A stretch of 43,804 bases of DNA. Origin: Candidatus Bathyarchaeota archaeon. GTDB lineage: Archaea > Thermoproteota > Bathyarchaeia > TCS64. Below the pieces are notes generated by a model that saw nothing but the letters and a program-made list of their open reading frames with translations, did no database searches and was not told the origin of the DNA. Positions 1 to 9,463 of the stretch are shown in pieces. Made by a program: the position numbers and the translations under genes. How positions within the stretch are numbered: the first letter of the stretch is position 1; every line of letters begins with the position of its first letter. The stretch covers positions 1-43,804 of the forward strand of contig PBSW01000074.1 of NCBI GenBank assembly GCA_002726865.1, in the 5' to 3' direction.

Positions 1-1
1 C

Positions 2-808
2 ACTGTTCATGAGGCGTTGTTTTCTGGGTTATCTCATTATTTTGGGAAATATACTGAGCATAAAGGGGCGATCACTAGAGCTTTTTTCATGAGTAATTTT
101 CCCTTCATTTTTCTGAATGAAGTCCTGAAGCTCCCTGATGAGGTAGTAGCTGTCTCCAGAATTACCAAGAGTGTCCTAACAAATCAATTTGGTTTATCTA
201 ATGTCACTCTTTCTTCTAACGGTGTTACTCTTCCTGAATATCCTATTCCCTCGATGAATGAGCGTAATGATAGTCTCGTCTATATTGGTCGGTTGGCCCC
301 GGAAAAGAGAGTGGATGACCTCATTTCTGCTATGGCCGTTGTGATAAAGGATCATCCGACAGTAAACTGTCATATTATCGGTGCCGGATCTGACTCCAAG
401 AAATTAAGCCGTTTAGTAAAGGCAAATGGACTTTCTAACTCAGTTATTTTACATGGGTATGTTTCTGACAGCGTGAAGAACAAGTTTCTAAAGTCTTCTC
501 GTGCTTTCATTCTACCTTCTGAACGAGAGGGATTCTCGATTGCAGCCTTAGAAGCGATGAGTTATGGATTGCCGGTAATTGCAGCTTCTCCCAAACATTA
601 TGAGTTTTCTGGAGTCTTTGAATTTCTTCTCCCAGAGAATAATGGTCTCCAATATCCCGTGGGAGATTCAACAGAGTTAGCTTCAAAAATTTCCCTGCTG
701 CTGAGTGATATCAATCTTCAAAAGCAGCTATCAAAAAATGCGGTTACTACGGCGAAAAAGTATTCATGGGACAACATTATTGTATCTTATAAGAAAATAC
801 TTGGTTGA
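2..808 (+). CDS. Glycosyltransferase family 4, C-terminal part (5' end outside window)
   Basis: The reading frame is open from base 2 with no upstream start, so the N-terminus lies outside the window. The 268 visible residues form the end of the acceptor domain and the whole nucleotide-sugar-binding Rossmann domain of a GT-B enzyme. Visible hallmarks are a YIGRLAPEKRVDDLI segment at the second domain's start, a VILHGYVSD segment, and the donor-binding EGFSIAALEAMSYGLPVIA motif with its paired glutamates. It probably transfers a hexose from a nucleotide sugar to a lipid-linked or surface glycan on the cytoplasmic face; donor and acceptor cannot be read. It ends one base before the next glycosyltransferase start, so the two are likely cotranscribed. 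AT-rich codon use matches the following four genes and differs from the core genes after 9.4 kb. Confidence 0.9.
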   Translation, partial: TVHEALFSGLSHYFGKYTEHKGAITRAFFMSNFPFIFLNEVLKLPDEVVAVSRITKSVLTNQFGLSNVTLSSNGVTLPEYPIPSMNERNDSLVYIGRLAPEKRVDDLISAMAVVIKDHPTVNCHIIGAGSDSKKLSRLVKANGLSNSVILHGYVSDSVKNKFLKSSRAFILPSEREGFSIAALEAMSYGLPVIAASPKHYEFSGVFEFLLPENNGLQYPVGDSTELASKISLLLSDINLQKQLSKNAVTTAKKYSWDNIIVSYKKILG

Positions 809-809
809 T

Positions 810-1616
810 TTGCAAAAATCTGCGTTAATCTCTGTCGTTGTACCTACAATGAATTCCGAGAAATATCTCCAGAAATGCCTATCCTCAATTCGAGATCAAA
901 AAAACACTGAGATCGAGATCATTGTGGTTGATGGATTTAGTACAGATGCTACGCGTGACATTGTGCAATCGTACGATTCAATATTGGTGACGAGGCGTTG
1001 TAACGTTTCTGAGGCAAGAAACATTGGTTTAGAGTTATCTCAAGGGGATTTCATACTGTTCCTTGACTCAGATCAAGTGTTGTCCCCTTGTGCACTATCT
1101 AAATGCATTCAGGTGTGTAATGATGATAAAGTTGACTCGGTGATCCTCCCTGAGGAATCCAAGGGAAACTCTTTTTTGGCTCGATGTATTGCCTTTGAAA
1201 AACAAATTAAGATAATTATATCTGGGAAAGAATTGCCCCGCTTTTTCCGGATTAGAACGGTGAGATCTTTGGGGGGTTATGACGAAGCGTTAACTTTCGG
1301 TGAAGACTTGGACTTGGTGATCAGACTCAAACGAGCTGGGTTCAGTGTTGGCCGGATTAGTGAGCGAATCTTTCATTTTGAACCTTCGTCATTTTCAGGG
1401 GTTGTATTAAAATATTTTTCTCATGGTAAAAATATAGGTGTTTTGTTAAACAAGTATTCCCAGAGAGAAGTCTTTTCAGGCTATTCTCTTATTTTTTCTC
1501 GTCCAGTTCTTTTTTGGAGAATTGTTATTTTGAATCCAATTCATGGCTTTGGGGCCTTATTTTTAAGAATTGTTCGGGGTTTCAGTATTTTATTTGGACT
1601 GCTGAATGAAAGGTAG
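810..1616 (+). CDS. Glycosyltransferase family 2
   Basis: GT-A fold glycosyltransferase of 268 aa. It opens with SVVVPTMNSEKYLQKCL, continues with EIIVVDGFSTDAT, and has the metal-binding FLDSD motif near residue 87. GGYDEALTFGEDLDL follows near residue 155 and carries the catalytic-base ED pair typical of inverting GT2 enzymes. The frame stays open upstream inside the previous gene, but a TTG at 810, one base after that gene's stop, places the strand-1 VVVP motif about 10 residues in, as the family expects. A hydrophobic stretch near the C-terminus (around IIFSRPVLFWRIVIL) may associate with the membrane. With its neighbours it probably builds a surface polysaccharide or N-glycan; the sugar is unknown. 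Confidence 0.9.
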   Translation: MQKSALISVVVPTMNSEKYLQKCLSSIRDQKNTEIEIIVVDGFSTDATRDIVQSYDSILVTRRCNVSEARNIGLELSQGDFILFLDSDQVLSPCALSKCIQVCNDDKVDSVILPEESKGNSFLARCIAFEKQIKIIISGKELPRFFRIRTVRSLGGYDEALTFGEDLDLVIRLKRAGFSVGRISERIFHFEPSSFSGVVLKYFSHGKNIGVLLNKYSQREVFSGYSLIFSRPVLFWRIVILNPIHGFGALFLRIVRGFSILFGLLNER

Positions 1617-1747
1617 TTTTATCAAGATTAATTATAGGTTCTTACACTTCAATCAGTATTTATAGTGTGGCTTAAATAACTTGGATTTTACCTACATGGA
1701 TATTGTTGATTGGTTTAGTTGGATAGATTTTATTTGGTAGTGAATGA

Positions 1748-4700
1748 ATGAGTTTTTTAGTTGAATTATTTAATCGAGACAAAGTTGAGCGATTAATTAA
1801 TATAATTAACAAACTAGGCCAAAGCATTCTCTTTTGGTATTCTCTGCTTATTTTCATTGTAATTTTCTCGTTCCGGTCGTTCGTCAGGCCAGGGCTCGTT
1901 TGGAAAGATGATTTTATTCCCCGTCATCCCCTCTATTCTTACTTTTCATTATTTACATGGAACCCATTGGAACATGGTGGCACACTTAATGATGATCTCT
2001 CAAATGCCTTGTTAAATTCCCTTAGAGCCTTTTTATCTTCAATTTTTGGTTTAGAATTAGTATCCAAGGTATATGTCGTTGGGGTGGTTGCATTATGCGC
2101 TGTCTTGATGTTTAAAGCATTGGTTGGTTTTCGAGATTTATTTAATCAATCCAGAAATTATATGGTATGTTTTATTGGTGCCCTGTTTTTTACCGTAAAT
2201 CCTTGGGTGACTGCAAGAATATTATCGGGTCATTATTTTATTTTAAGCTCATATGCTTTCACTCCTTTATTTCTTTATTATTTAGTTCAATACCTTGACG
2301 TAGATGCTGAAAAATATGGATTTATTAAATGCTCTTTTCTTTTTTCACTAGTTTCAATGACATCTAATCACGGATTCATTATGAGTTTATTTTTGTCATT
2401 CATTATCACACTTTGGTATCTTATCATTTTTAAAAAAGGCGTTGTAATTTTGAAAGCATCATTAGTGTTTATTATTTCCCTTTTGATTAATTCTTTTTGG
2501 ATATTCCCCACACTTAATATGGTATTTAGCGGGGTTCGCAACATCTCATTTTTTCAAGATATTTCCACCTCCCTAAGTGTAAATGCTAATTGGGTTAACA
2601 CTATACGTTTACTCGGATATTTTTGGACTCCGTACAACCAGGAAATCTACACATCCGGTGGTCTTTTCTACAAAGTCTGGTTTGGGTTATCTTTTTTATT
2701 ACCCGCACTGGTTTTGATTTCTGTTATTTCTAATCGGAAAACTCAAACTTTTAATCTTTTTTTATTATTCGTTTATGTGGTTTCGACTGTTTTGGGTCAA
2801 GGCACTAATTTTCTAGGGGGTTATTATTTAGATTTTGTTCGTATGCCCTTTATGCAGTTGTTTAGAGATCCCAACAAACTTTTGTATTTATCATCGATTT
2901 CCTCCGCATTAATTATTGGAACTTCTTTGCATGTAGTTCTATATCAAATTAGATATATTGTATCTCATGGAGGATTTGCTGTTGAAATCAATAAATTACT
3001 TATTTCATTTCTTATCGTTTCCGTTTTTATCGTGAATTTTCCCTGGTTGTCTGGTGATTTCAATGGAGTCTACAGTCCCTCTGTTAGGCCCCAATATAGT
3101 ATAGCGTCTGAAGATTGGTTGGAACAGCAACCTGGAGATTTTAGGGTGTTATATCTTCCTTTGATGAATTACCTCTGGTTTAATTGGACCCAGACGGGGG
3201 TCAATGAGCCGATTAGATATTTGTCACCCGTTCCTGTTTTTAACCCTCCTTTTACAGCTGAGTATGATATTTCCCCGGCTTCCACGTTTTTTATGAATTA
3301 TATTGCGAACTCCTTGTATGATGGATCCATCGAGAATATCGGCCAATTATTAGACATGGCACTTGTGCGGTATGTTGTGGTTCGGTTGGACTTCGATCCT
3401 CCCGGTATACCTAGTACCTATTTAGATGTACTGAATGGATTGGAAGATATAGAATTGGTTTGGAATGAAGGGCCCATATATATCTTTGAAAATTCATTAT
3501 TTTCGTCAGATCTGATTCACTCTTCAAGTAACCCCGCAGTGATTTTTGGAGGATTTGATGGTTTGACGACATACATTTCTTCCGGATATAACACTTCGGG
3601 GAGGGCACTAATTTTTCCAGAGCAAGTAGATCTGAATCTAATATCCGAATATCCGTTATTTATTCCTGCAGATTCGTATTACGATTTTTTATTCTCGTTT
3701 GAGGATGATTTTGAGGGATTTATCCGCGCTTTTCGTTTTTTGGATGGATGGGAGGTGGACTCTTGGCTCCAGACATTAGTTGGCGCTATAAATGCCGGCG
3801 GATATTCTTTGAAGACAACAGTTGGTACTCCTTTAAGGCTAACTATTGATGTTAATGAATCTGGAGACCATCATATATGGATGAAAGCCTTTGGTTCTAA
3901 ACCGTCTATTTATCTTGATGGACAGAAAAGTTCACGTAGACTTAAGGATTATTCACAAGAAGGGTTTAGATGGTTCTCTTTAACTGAGAATCTGTCTCAA
4001 GGGATTCATGAGATAGCAATCTCTCCTAAAGAGTCTCTTGCTATAGATAGACTACTAATTTTTTCTGATAACGATTTCAGTGAACTAATTTCGGAGGTTT
4101 CATCCGTTCTCGAGAGGACTCCGTTCCTATATACTATTGAATTTGAGGATTCTTCTTCGCGATACCATCCCATAAAATATAATGAACTGTTTTCTGAAAA
4201 TTTAGGGGTTGTATTGGTGAGTAACAGGGTCTTTAAAGTTGATAGTCCCCTGGTTCTCCCTGGAGGCCAGAGTCTTGTCGCTGAGATACGGATGGATGTC
4301 CAATCTTTCCAAAAGTCATCCGGTCGAGTGTTCTTTAAGAACATAGATACACGTCAGGTTTTTGTGTACTACGTTTCTCCATCTTTTACTGGAGTTGGCA
4401 GATATTACTTGAACGATATGCATCTGGACCAAGGAATGTACGAGGTCTCGATCTTAGGTAAGGGTCTAACAGTGGATTCAATGCTTATCCATCCAGCGGA
4501 AACAATGAACCCGTTTTCCAGTCAAAATCGAGAAACGAGACTGGATTATAAGGATGTTCATCCTACAAAATACGTCGTAAACGGGGTAATGGGACCCGGT
4601 GTCTTGGTATTTGCTACCTCACATACTGATGCATGGCAGCTCGATATTAATAACCAAGAGGTTTCTCCCTTTGTTGTTAATTTATTCAGTATGGGGTTTA

Positions 4701-4849
4701 AAGTGACTCCAACTAGAGATGCTGCCACTTTAGAGTTTGTTCCACAGAGATTTATGAACCTCGGATATTTGGTATCCACCACCACCGTATTGGGCCTTCT
4801 AGGTTGCATTTTTTTTAGGAATATATTTGGGAAGGACGACTCCTCCTAA
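1748..4849 (+). CDS. Large GT-C-like membrane glycosyltransferase with carbohydrate-binding-like ectodomain
   Basis: A 1033-aa protein. Residues about 30-445 hold many hydrophobic spans, including FTVNPWVTARILSGHYF and RMPFMQLFRDPNKLLYL, a layout seen in GT-C polytopic enzymes that use polyprenyl-phosphate sugars. An acidic pair in the first external loop (WKDD, near residue 58) is a candidate catalytic motif, but this is inference. Residues about 450-1000 form a soluble, presumably extracellular part. Around residues 690-780 lies a beta-rich module ending in YLDG, a WF pair and AIDRLLIF, which resembles CBM6/35-type jelly rolls. A final span near residues 1000-1020 is followed by a short charged tail. 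It lies in a same-strand run of glycosyltransferases. The GT-C and CBM assignments rest on pattern only. Confidence 0.6.
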   Translation: MSFLVELFNRDKVERLINIINKLGQSILFWYSLLIFIVIFSFRSFVRPGLVWKDDFIPRHPLYSYFSLFTWNPLEHGGTLNDDLSNALLNSLRAFLSSIFGLELVSKVYVVGVVALCAVLMFKALVGFRDLFNQSRNYMVCFIGALFFTVNPWVTARILSGHYFILSSYAFTPLFLYYLVQYLDVDAEKYGFIKCSFLFSLVSMTSNHGFIMSLFLSFIITLWYLIIFKKGVVILKASLVFIISLLINSFWIFPTLNMVFSGVRNISFFQDISTSLSVNANWVNTIRLLGYFWTPYNQEIYTSGGLFYKVWFGLSFLLPALVLISVISNRKTQTFNLFLLFVYVVSTVLGQGTNFLGGYYLDFVRMPFMQLFRDPNKLLYLSSISSALIIGTSLHVVLYQIRYIVSHGGFAVEINKLLISFLIVSVFIVNFPWLSGDFNGVYSPSVRPQYSIASEDWLEQQPGDFRVLYLPLMNYLWFNWTQTGVNEPIRYLSPVPVFNPPFTAEYDISPASTFFMNYIANSLYDGSIENIGQLLDMALVRYVVVRLDFDPPGIPSTYLDVLNGLEDIELVWNEGPIYIFENSLFSSDLIHSSSNPAVIFGGFDGLTTYISSGYNTSGRALIFPEQVDLNLISEYPLFIPADSYYDFLFSFEDDFEGFIRAFRFLDGWEVDSWLQTLVGAINAGGYSLKTTVGTPLRLTIDVNESGDHHIWMKAFGSKPSIYLDGQKSSRRLKDYSQEGFRWFSLTENLSQGIHEIAISPKESLAIDRLLIFSDNDFSELISEVSSVLERTPFLYTIEFEDSSSRYHPIKYNELFSENLGVVLVSNRVFKVDSPLVLPGGQSLVAEIRMDVQSFQKSSGRVFFKNIDTRQVFVYYVSPSFTGVGRYYLNDMHLDQGMYEVSILGKGLTVDSMLIHPAETMNPFSSQNRETRLDYKDVHPTKYVVNGVMGPGVLVFATSHTDAWQLDINNQEVSPFVVNLFSMGFKVTPTRDAATLEFVPQRFMNLGYLVSTTTVLGLLGCIFFRNIFGKDDSS

Positions 4850-4970
4850 AAGATTGACCTTCCAGCCCTCTGAATTCCGAAAGAGCATTCATTAGGACCT
4901 TGTTTCTATAGTCTGGAAAATTGTGCTCTTGGTAATCCATATCTATTAGAATGGATTTTCTCATATACCA

Positions 4971-6671
4971 ATGGGCTGTTTCCACTTTAATCTAGAGGCT
5001 CTTCCAGAGGAAGCAGTTCATGCTTCTGTTGTTCTGACTTTTTTTCTTATGGTTTTATCCGTGCTTCATTGGATAAAGGTTCCAATTTTGCATTTACAAT
5101 CTGGTTTCTTTCAACGAACCATTTTTTCGGTCACTGTGCCGCTGTTTATTATGATCTTTAATGTCGGATTAAATATTCTTATTTTATTATATTTTAGAAA
5201 GTATTTTTATTTATTTTCAAGCATTATCATTTGTATTTTTACATCATTATTTTTAGGATATATTCCTGTTATAATAATTTCATCTTTTTTGTTTATTTAC
5301 TGCATGCATTTAGATGGCCTTGATCTAAAATTACTTATATTTTATGGACTTTTTTTATTATTCATTATAGAATTATTCTCTTTAATCAATTGGATTATAT
5401 TTGTTCCCTTAGGCTTATCTTCCATTTTTTTAAACATAGCCATTATGGAAGAACAAATATATTATTTATTCTCTCTTTTTTCACCCCTCTTGGTCCTCCT
5501 TTTTTTGTTTGGTTGGATCCCAAAACGGATAATCAACTGGTATAAAAAAGACAACTTATTCAACAAAAGGATACATCAAACAAGTATTAATCATCTACCC
5601 CTAATTGGCTCCCGATTTTTCTTCGTTTCAGCTTTATTATTATCCATATTCATTCCAATTTATCCCTATTTTTCCACTATCAATCCCGCTAAAGAGGTTC
5701 TGAGTCCTGATTTAATGCTAAGGGCAAGAGTAGTTGATACTATCCGGTCGGATTGGACAAGCATTTTTCGAGAGATGAGCGGTTCTAGACCTGCTTATTT
5801 AATGGTAGTTTTTATTCTGCAGTCGATTTTTCATATAAAGTCAGTTTCTTTCATTATGTACAGTCCGATTTTGCTTTTCATGCTATTAGTTTTTTCGATG
5901 TATTACTTTGTAAGGCAGTCCTATGGTAAAAATGATTTAGCTGTCCTGTCTTCTTTCCTGTTATCCTCCGGAGCCAATTTTCTCCTTGGGATTTATCTAT
6001 ATCCTTTATCTAATTTGCTAGGTTTATGCTTAGTGTTTTTTTCACTAGGCTTATTATTTTCAAGTCTTAAAAGAGAGGCTGTATGGACTGGATATTTTTC
6101 CATTGCCCTATTTTTTATGGTCTTGTTCGTCCATCCTTGGACTTTTTTTCAGTATTGTATTGTAGTTATCCCGTTTTTATTCATTAAGTTGAAGGAAAAC
6201 AGTTATAGTGATTATTACCGTTTTCTGGTAAAATTTTTGGTATCTGGACTTGTTCTTATACTTCCCGTATTTTTTCTTCTATCCACGAATAGCATTCGAC
6301 CATATTTAAATCTGGTAACTTTATCTCTATTTATTGATACTTTTAGAGCGGTAAATTTCGTTTATGCTGGCGCATTATCAAATATTGTCCCATGGTTGCT
6401 TTCTGCATACTATCTAAGTGGGCAGAGCGATGAAAGGGATGTCTCAAAATTCCTGCGTCTTTTGGTCTTTTTAACGTCTATTTTATTCTTATTTTTGAAT
6501 CCATTTGATAAATCACGAGCGCTAATTAATCTTCCTTTAGGCTATTTTGCAGCTCTCGGATTATCAAAGCTTAATTTAAAGTTAGATTCTAAAAATGGAT
6601 TGATTTTCGCCCTGTTCCTATTATTCCAATCGATAGTTTTTGTTTTTAGAACCCTGTATTTCTTCGTGTGA
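4971..6671 (+). CDS. Polytopic membrane protein, probable GT-C-type glycosyltransferase
   Basis: A 566-aa, very hydrophobic protein with at least a dozen predicted membrane spans and short polar loops. The longest polar loop, near residues 225-275, contains DLMLRARVVDTIRSDWTSIF and an SGSRP segment. VHPWTFFQY near residue 385 lies in a hydrophobic region. No signature identifies a family with certainty. Size, topology and position among glycosyltransferases suggest a lipid-sugar-using membrane glycosyltransferase, or less likely a flippase or polymerase of a polysaccharide pathway. The start is uncertain: the ATG at 4971 is used here, but an internal ATG about 26 codons later (MVLSVLHW) is just before a hydrophobic stretch. 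The gene is followed at once by a nine-T run that may end transcription. Confidence 0.55.
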   Translation: MGCFHFNLEALPEEAVHASVVLTFFLMVLSVLHWIKVPILHLQSGFFQRTIFSVTVPLFIMIFNVGLNILILLYFRKYFYLFSSIIICIFTSLFLGYIPVIIISSFLFIYCMHLDGLDLKLLIFYGLFLLFIIELFSLINWIIFVPLGLSSIFLNIAIMEEQIYYLFSLFSPLLVLLFLFGWIPKRIINWYKKDNLFNKRIHQTSINHLPLIGSRFFFVSALLLSIFIPIYPYFSTINPAKEVLSPDLMLRARVVDTIRSDWTSIFREMSGSRPAYLMVVFILQSIFHIKSVSFIMYSPILLFMLLVFSMYYFVRQSYGKNDLAVLSSFLLSSGANFLLGIYLYPLSNLLGLCLVFFSLGLLFSSLKREAVWTGYFSIALFFMVLFVHPWTFFQYCIVVIPFLFIKLKENSYSDYYRFLVKFLVSGLVLILPVFFLLSTNSIRPYLNLVTLSLFIDTFRAVNFVYAGALSNIVPWLLSAYYLSGQSDERDVSKFLRLLVFLTSILFLFLNPFDKSRALINLPLGYFAALGLSKLNLKLDSKNGLIFALFLLFQSIVFVFRTLYFFV

Positions 6672-6676
6672 TAACG

Positions 6677-6688
6677 GGTTTTTTTTTG
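6677..6688 (+). terminator. Oligo-T transcription terminator
   Basis: A run of nine Ts (6679-6687) starts 8 bases after the stop of the polytopic membrane protein. Archaeal RNA polymerase terminates at such U-rich tracts without needing a stable hairpin. It would separate that gene from the DPM1-like gene starting at 6813. Confidence 0.5.
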
Positions 6689-6812
6689 AATCCTTTTTCT
6701 TTAAATAGAGAATTTTTTCTGATCCTTTTAAGTATGTTCTCTCCCTGTTATTGACGCCTTGTATATCTCTGATGGACACGCATTATCACCATACAAATGA
6801 GTTAGACCGGCT

Positions 6813-7535
6813 TTGGTTTTCGAACGTTCTTTGTCTCCGATAGTTTCTGTGGTCGTTCCGGCTTATAATGAAGCTGAAATTATCGAAGAAAATATTTTAA
6901 TGTTGAGAACAGCACTGAAAGACGCGGATATTTCTTTTGAGATAATTATTGCTGAGGATGGAAGCACAGATCGCAGTTATTCCATTAGCCTGGGTCTATC
7001 TGACTTATATCCTGATGTAAGAGTTATCCATTCTGATGCCCGTATTGGGAAGGGTGAAGCCATCAAGCGCGCTTGGCGTATTTCGTCGGGAAGTTTTATT
7101 ATTTTCATGGATATGGATATGCCCGTAGATCTATTTTCTTTGGGGCCTCTTGTTGATTATCTAAAGCATGGGTCTTCATTGGTGATTGGATCACGTTATC
7201 TGGGGGATTCAAGTTTACAAAGGCCTTTTTTTAAAACGTTGAAGAGTAAACTGTATAATTTTTTATTACGTTCTTTTTTTGGTCATGAGATTTCTGATTA
7301 TCAATGTGGTTTCAAGGGAATGATAAAAGATGACCTTAGTGATCTTCTTCTCTCTGTTGAGGATTCGGTTTATTTTTTTGATACTGAGCTTATTATCAAA
7401 GCTATTAGGGCTGGTTTATCGGTCAGGGAGCTACCTGTTTCTTGGAGAGAGCCTGAAGGACGTGTCTCGAAAGTTACATTGAGCGATGAGATTGTAATGA
7501 TTTTTCGTCTTGTTTCATTTTTACTATCTAATTGA
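6813..7535 (+). CDS. Dolichyl-phosphate sugar synthase-like glycosyltransferase (GT2, DPM1/ALG5-like)
   Basis: A 240-aa GT2 enzyme without a C-terminal membrane domain. Motifs in order: SVVVPAYNEAEIIEENI near residue 12, IIAEDGSTDRS near 48, GKGEAIKRAW near 78 (the GKG typical of DPM1/ALG5 enzymes), the metal-binding MDMDMP near 97, GSRY near 125 and SDYQCGFKG near 160. Such enzymes transfer a hexose from GDP-mannose or UDP-glucose to dolichyl phosphate on the cytoplasmic face, making the donor that GT-C membrane enzymes use outside. This fits the two polytopic proteins just upstream. The start is a TTG; two residues later the frame reads ERSLSPIVSVVVP, so any nearby start gives nearly the same protein. 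Confidence 0.88.
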   Translation: MVFERSLSPIVSVVVPAYNEAEIIEENILMLRTALKDADISFEIIIAEDGSTDRSYSISLGLSDLYPDVRVIHSDARIGKGEAIKRAWRISSGSFIIFMDMDMPVDLFSLGPLVDYLKHGSSLVIGSRYLGDSSLQRPFFKTLKSKLYNFLLRSFFGHEISDYQCGFKGMIKDDLSDLLLSVEDSVYFFDTELIIKAIRAGLSVRELPVSWREPEGRVSKVTLSDEIVMIFRLVSFLLSN

Positions 7536-7936
7536 ATTTTATATATAATTGAAAATAGTGATTTTTAAATACCTTTTGAAGTAATCCGATTTTTTCTTAG
7601 CTATACATTTTGGCGGACGCGGACATTATCTAAATCAACTTATCGTACCCCTGAAAAAATCGCAAAAGACGATAATCATACTATTGACCAGCAGATATAT
7701 AGTCGCGCACAAAGAGTTGGGAACGCTTCAAATCACAACTAGGGCTTAGCTTAGCTCCCTTGTATCTTCACCAGTTGCTTAGCTTGCTTTTGAGGGTCGC
7801 TAGATAAGGATTAGTGATACATCACTCGTACGAGCAAGCCAGACCTCCTTGGTTTGAACAATGAACTATTTGGTGTCAAAAAACCATGACCTGAGTCGTT
7901 TATTTGATACATAGAAGAAAAAAAAGACTGCCCTAT
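7536..7936. other. Gene-free stretch
   Basis: No convincing gene, RNA gene or repeat was seen. It holds a short CGCGC tract near 7704 and marks the change from the AT-rich glycan island to the mobile-element scar. Confidence 0.5.
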
Positions 7937-8194
7937 TCAGATTTCGTAGTGCGCGCGCGCCTTTCTATATATTTCGCATCGATCCTCCTTGTAGCATTCC
8001 GGACAACCACTTCCACTTGTCCTGCTATTAATAGCTGCTTCCCATTCATGCTCTTGACTGCATCTCCACCAGACCTTTCTGCTGCTTCCTGGAGTGACTT
8101 GATATAGAGTCAAATCCCCGTTCCTGGTCAGGTGCCACTCCTTAGCTAGCTTCGGATGCAGCGCGGCGAGGTTATACATCGGGGAAAGCTTCAA
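7937..8194 (-). CDS. Small single zinc-ribbon protein (DUF4379-like), possibly a fragment
   Basis: An 85-aa ORF with the recognisable zinc-ribbon/treble-clef module often repeated in larger proteins. HPKLAKEWH is followed by NGDLT, then VWWRC, HEWEAAI and GCPEC, giving one Cys near the WW pair, one His and the CPxC pair as metal ligands. Proteins with this module are often large, sometimes with an endonuclease-like part, and are scattered by horizontal transfer. Here one copy stands alone in a gene-poor stretch, so it may be a stand-alone small protein or a remnant of a larger gene. The ATG six codons in (MYNLAAL) is an equally good start. The end is basic and contains an alternating GCGC tract. 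Confidence 0.55.
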   Translation of the reverse strand: MKLSPMYNLAALHPKLAKEWHLTRNGDLTLYQVTPGSSRKVWWRCSQEHEWEAAINSRTSGSGCPECYKEDRCEIYRKARAHYEI

Positions 8195-8272
8195 CTCAGA
8201 TAAATCACGATACTAGAGCATAAAAGACCCGTCAATCGAGAATACAATATCTACGTTTCATTCCGCGCGCTC

Positions 8273-8535
8273 TCACTTTGCTTGCTCTTTCCTGCCCTCG
8301 CTCCAACTCGGCGAGTTCCAGTCATTCATCATCACGTCTATGAACTGCCCCTCAATCTCAGAAAGCCGCCTGACCGCCCCGGACTCATCCTTGTAGTAAG
8401 TGCCGTTGGATCACAGATAATGCACTTGGAATCGCCAACTCTGACGGACCTCTCTAAAACTCTGATACGTGACTCCAGTCTTTTTTGAGTCATGCTCACC
8501 ACTCCAGACGCTGACCCATTGTCTCCGAATCCCAA
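8273..8535 (-). pseudogene. Frameshifted small protein gene with conserved-looking CxxC segment
   Basis: The first frame, starting at 8535, gives a coiled-coil-like start (TQKRLESRIRVLERSVR) and then SKCIICDPTALT. After this it reads low-complexity sequence to an early stop. From about 8395 the neighbouring frame gives a far better continuation, YYKDESGAVRRLSEIEGQF and then IDVMMNDWNSPSWSEG, ending at a stop at 8273. That second frame has an in-frame TGA just upstream of the join, so it cannot be an independent start. The simplest reading is one gene of about 85 aa broken by a single-base frameshift. No family was recognised. The neighbouring small ORFs suggest a decayed virus or plasmid segment. 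Confidence 0.45.
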
Positions 8536-8650
8536 TTCGTCAGAGAGTCAGACCAAACTCCATGCCAGACTCACGCACACGCAGATGCCCTAGACTTCCA
8601 TATAGCGGATGCCTCAAAACCTCAAAGAGACTTTATCTCGTCCCCCCTTC

Positions 8651-8929
8651 TCATCCGAGAGAAGTCTCCAACGCCTCAACACGCTCGAGGAGGTCCGAGA
8701 TTTCCGAGTCTTTCTTAACCGCTCCCAGAGTCTTCAAGGCGTTTATCTCGATTCGTTTCTCTTTCTGTTTGGTCCCGATAGGGGTTTTCTGGCTCTTCCA
8801 TCTCCTCCGTGAATCCATAGCAATTTTCCATAATGCGATCTCCATCTCGTTTCGAGTGGGAACCCTAGACACAGACCCAACGCCGTTCTCTTCTCCGTTG
8901 AAGAACGAAATAATTGACTCTTTACCCAA
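8651..8929 (-). CDS. Small hypothetical protein with C-terminal coiled coil
   Basis: A 92-aa ORF starting with TTG. The middle is basic and helical (ALWKIAMDSRRRWKSQK) and the end is heptad-like (SEISDLLERVEALETSLG), as in small DNA-packaging or adaptor proteins of viruses. That comparison is only by style; no family was recognised. It is on the same strand as the frameshifted gene and the zinc-ribbon ORF that follow, so the three may be remnants of one acquired segment. Two overlapping ORFs on the other strand look less protein-like. Confidence 0.4.
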   Translation of the reverse strand: MGKESIISFFNGEENGVGSVSRVPTRNEMEIALWKIAMDSRRRWKSQKTPIGTKQKEKRIEINALKTLGAVKKDSEISDLLERVEALETSLG

Positions 8930-9463
8930 TCCTACACCTCGATTTATTTCTGTGACTCCCTGAAGCGGGTCAAAACGCCATATTTCCTGGTGATTTATGG
9001 AGGGGGGGTATGGAGTTGTGTTTTTGATTTGGTTGTTTTGAAAGAGTGTGTTCTGAGAGAGATGTGAACAAAGGAAATGAAGATGTATGGTTGCTTGGAT
9101 GTTCTTCAGGTATTGTTCTTTTCTCTAATCTTTAGTTGGGTATAAATAGAGATGGCGCGTACCCACGGGCTCTAACGCCTCCCAGAAGCTTTACGGTGTG
9201 TGCGTGGTCAGTAGGAGTTACTCAGAAAGTATTTGAAACTAGGTTTTATTCCAAATAGTTGGTTCACGCTAGAGTGCCCTCAATAAAATAATCTCAGAAC
9301 TCATTTATTTCAAAATATTCTCACTACTTTTTCTTTTCCCCTGAGAAGCGCATAAGATCAGTCGGAGGAAAATTATCTTGCTATAAACATTGACCAGGAA
9401 AGCAATGTTTAAAAACAAACGAGTCATTTGAAGTAGGGCAATCAGATAAACACTAAATACAGG
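8930..9463. other. Intergenic region upstream of the uS15 gene, with candidate promoters
   Basis: No convincing gene was seen in about 530 bases. Near its right end are two TATA-like sites for the ribosomal operon: CTATAAAC near 9382 and TTTAAAAAC near 9406. The second is the better fit, giving a start near 9435 and a short leader before the uS15 ATG. Confidence 0.4.
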
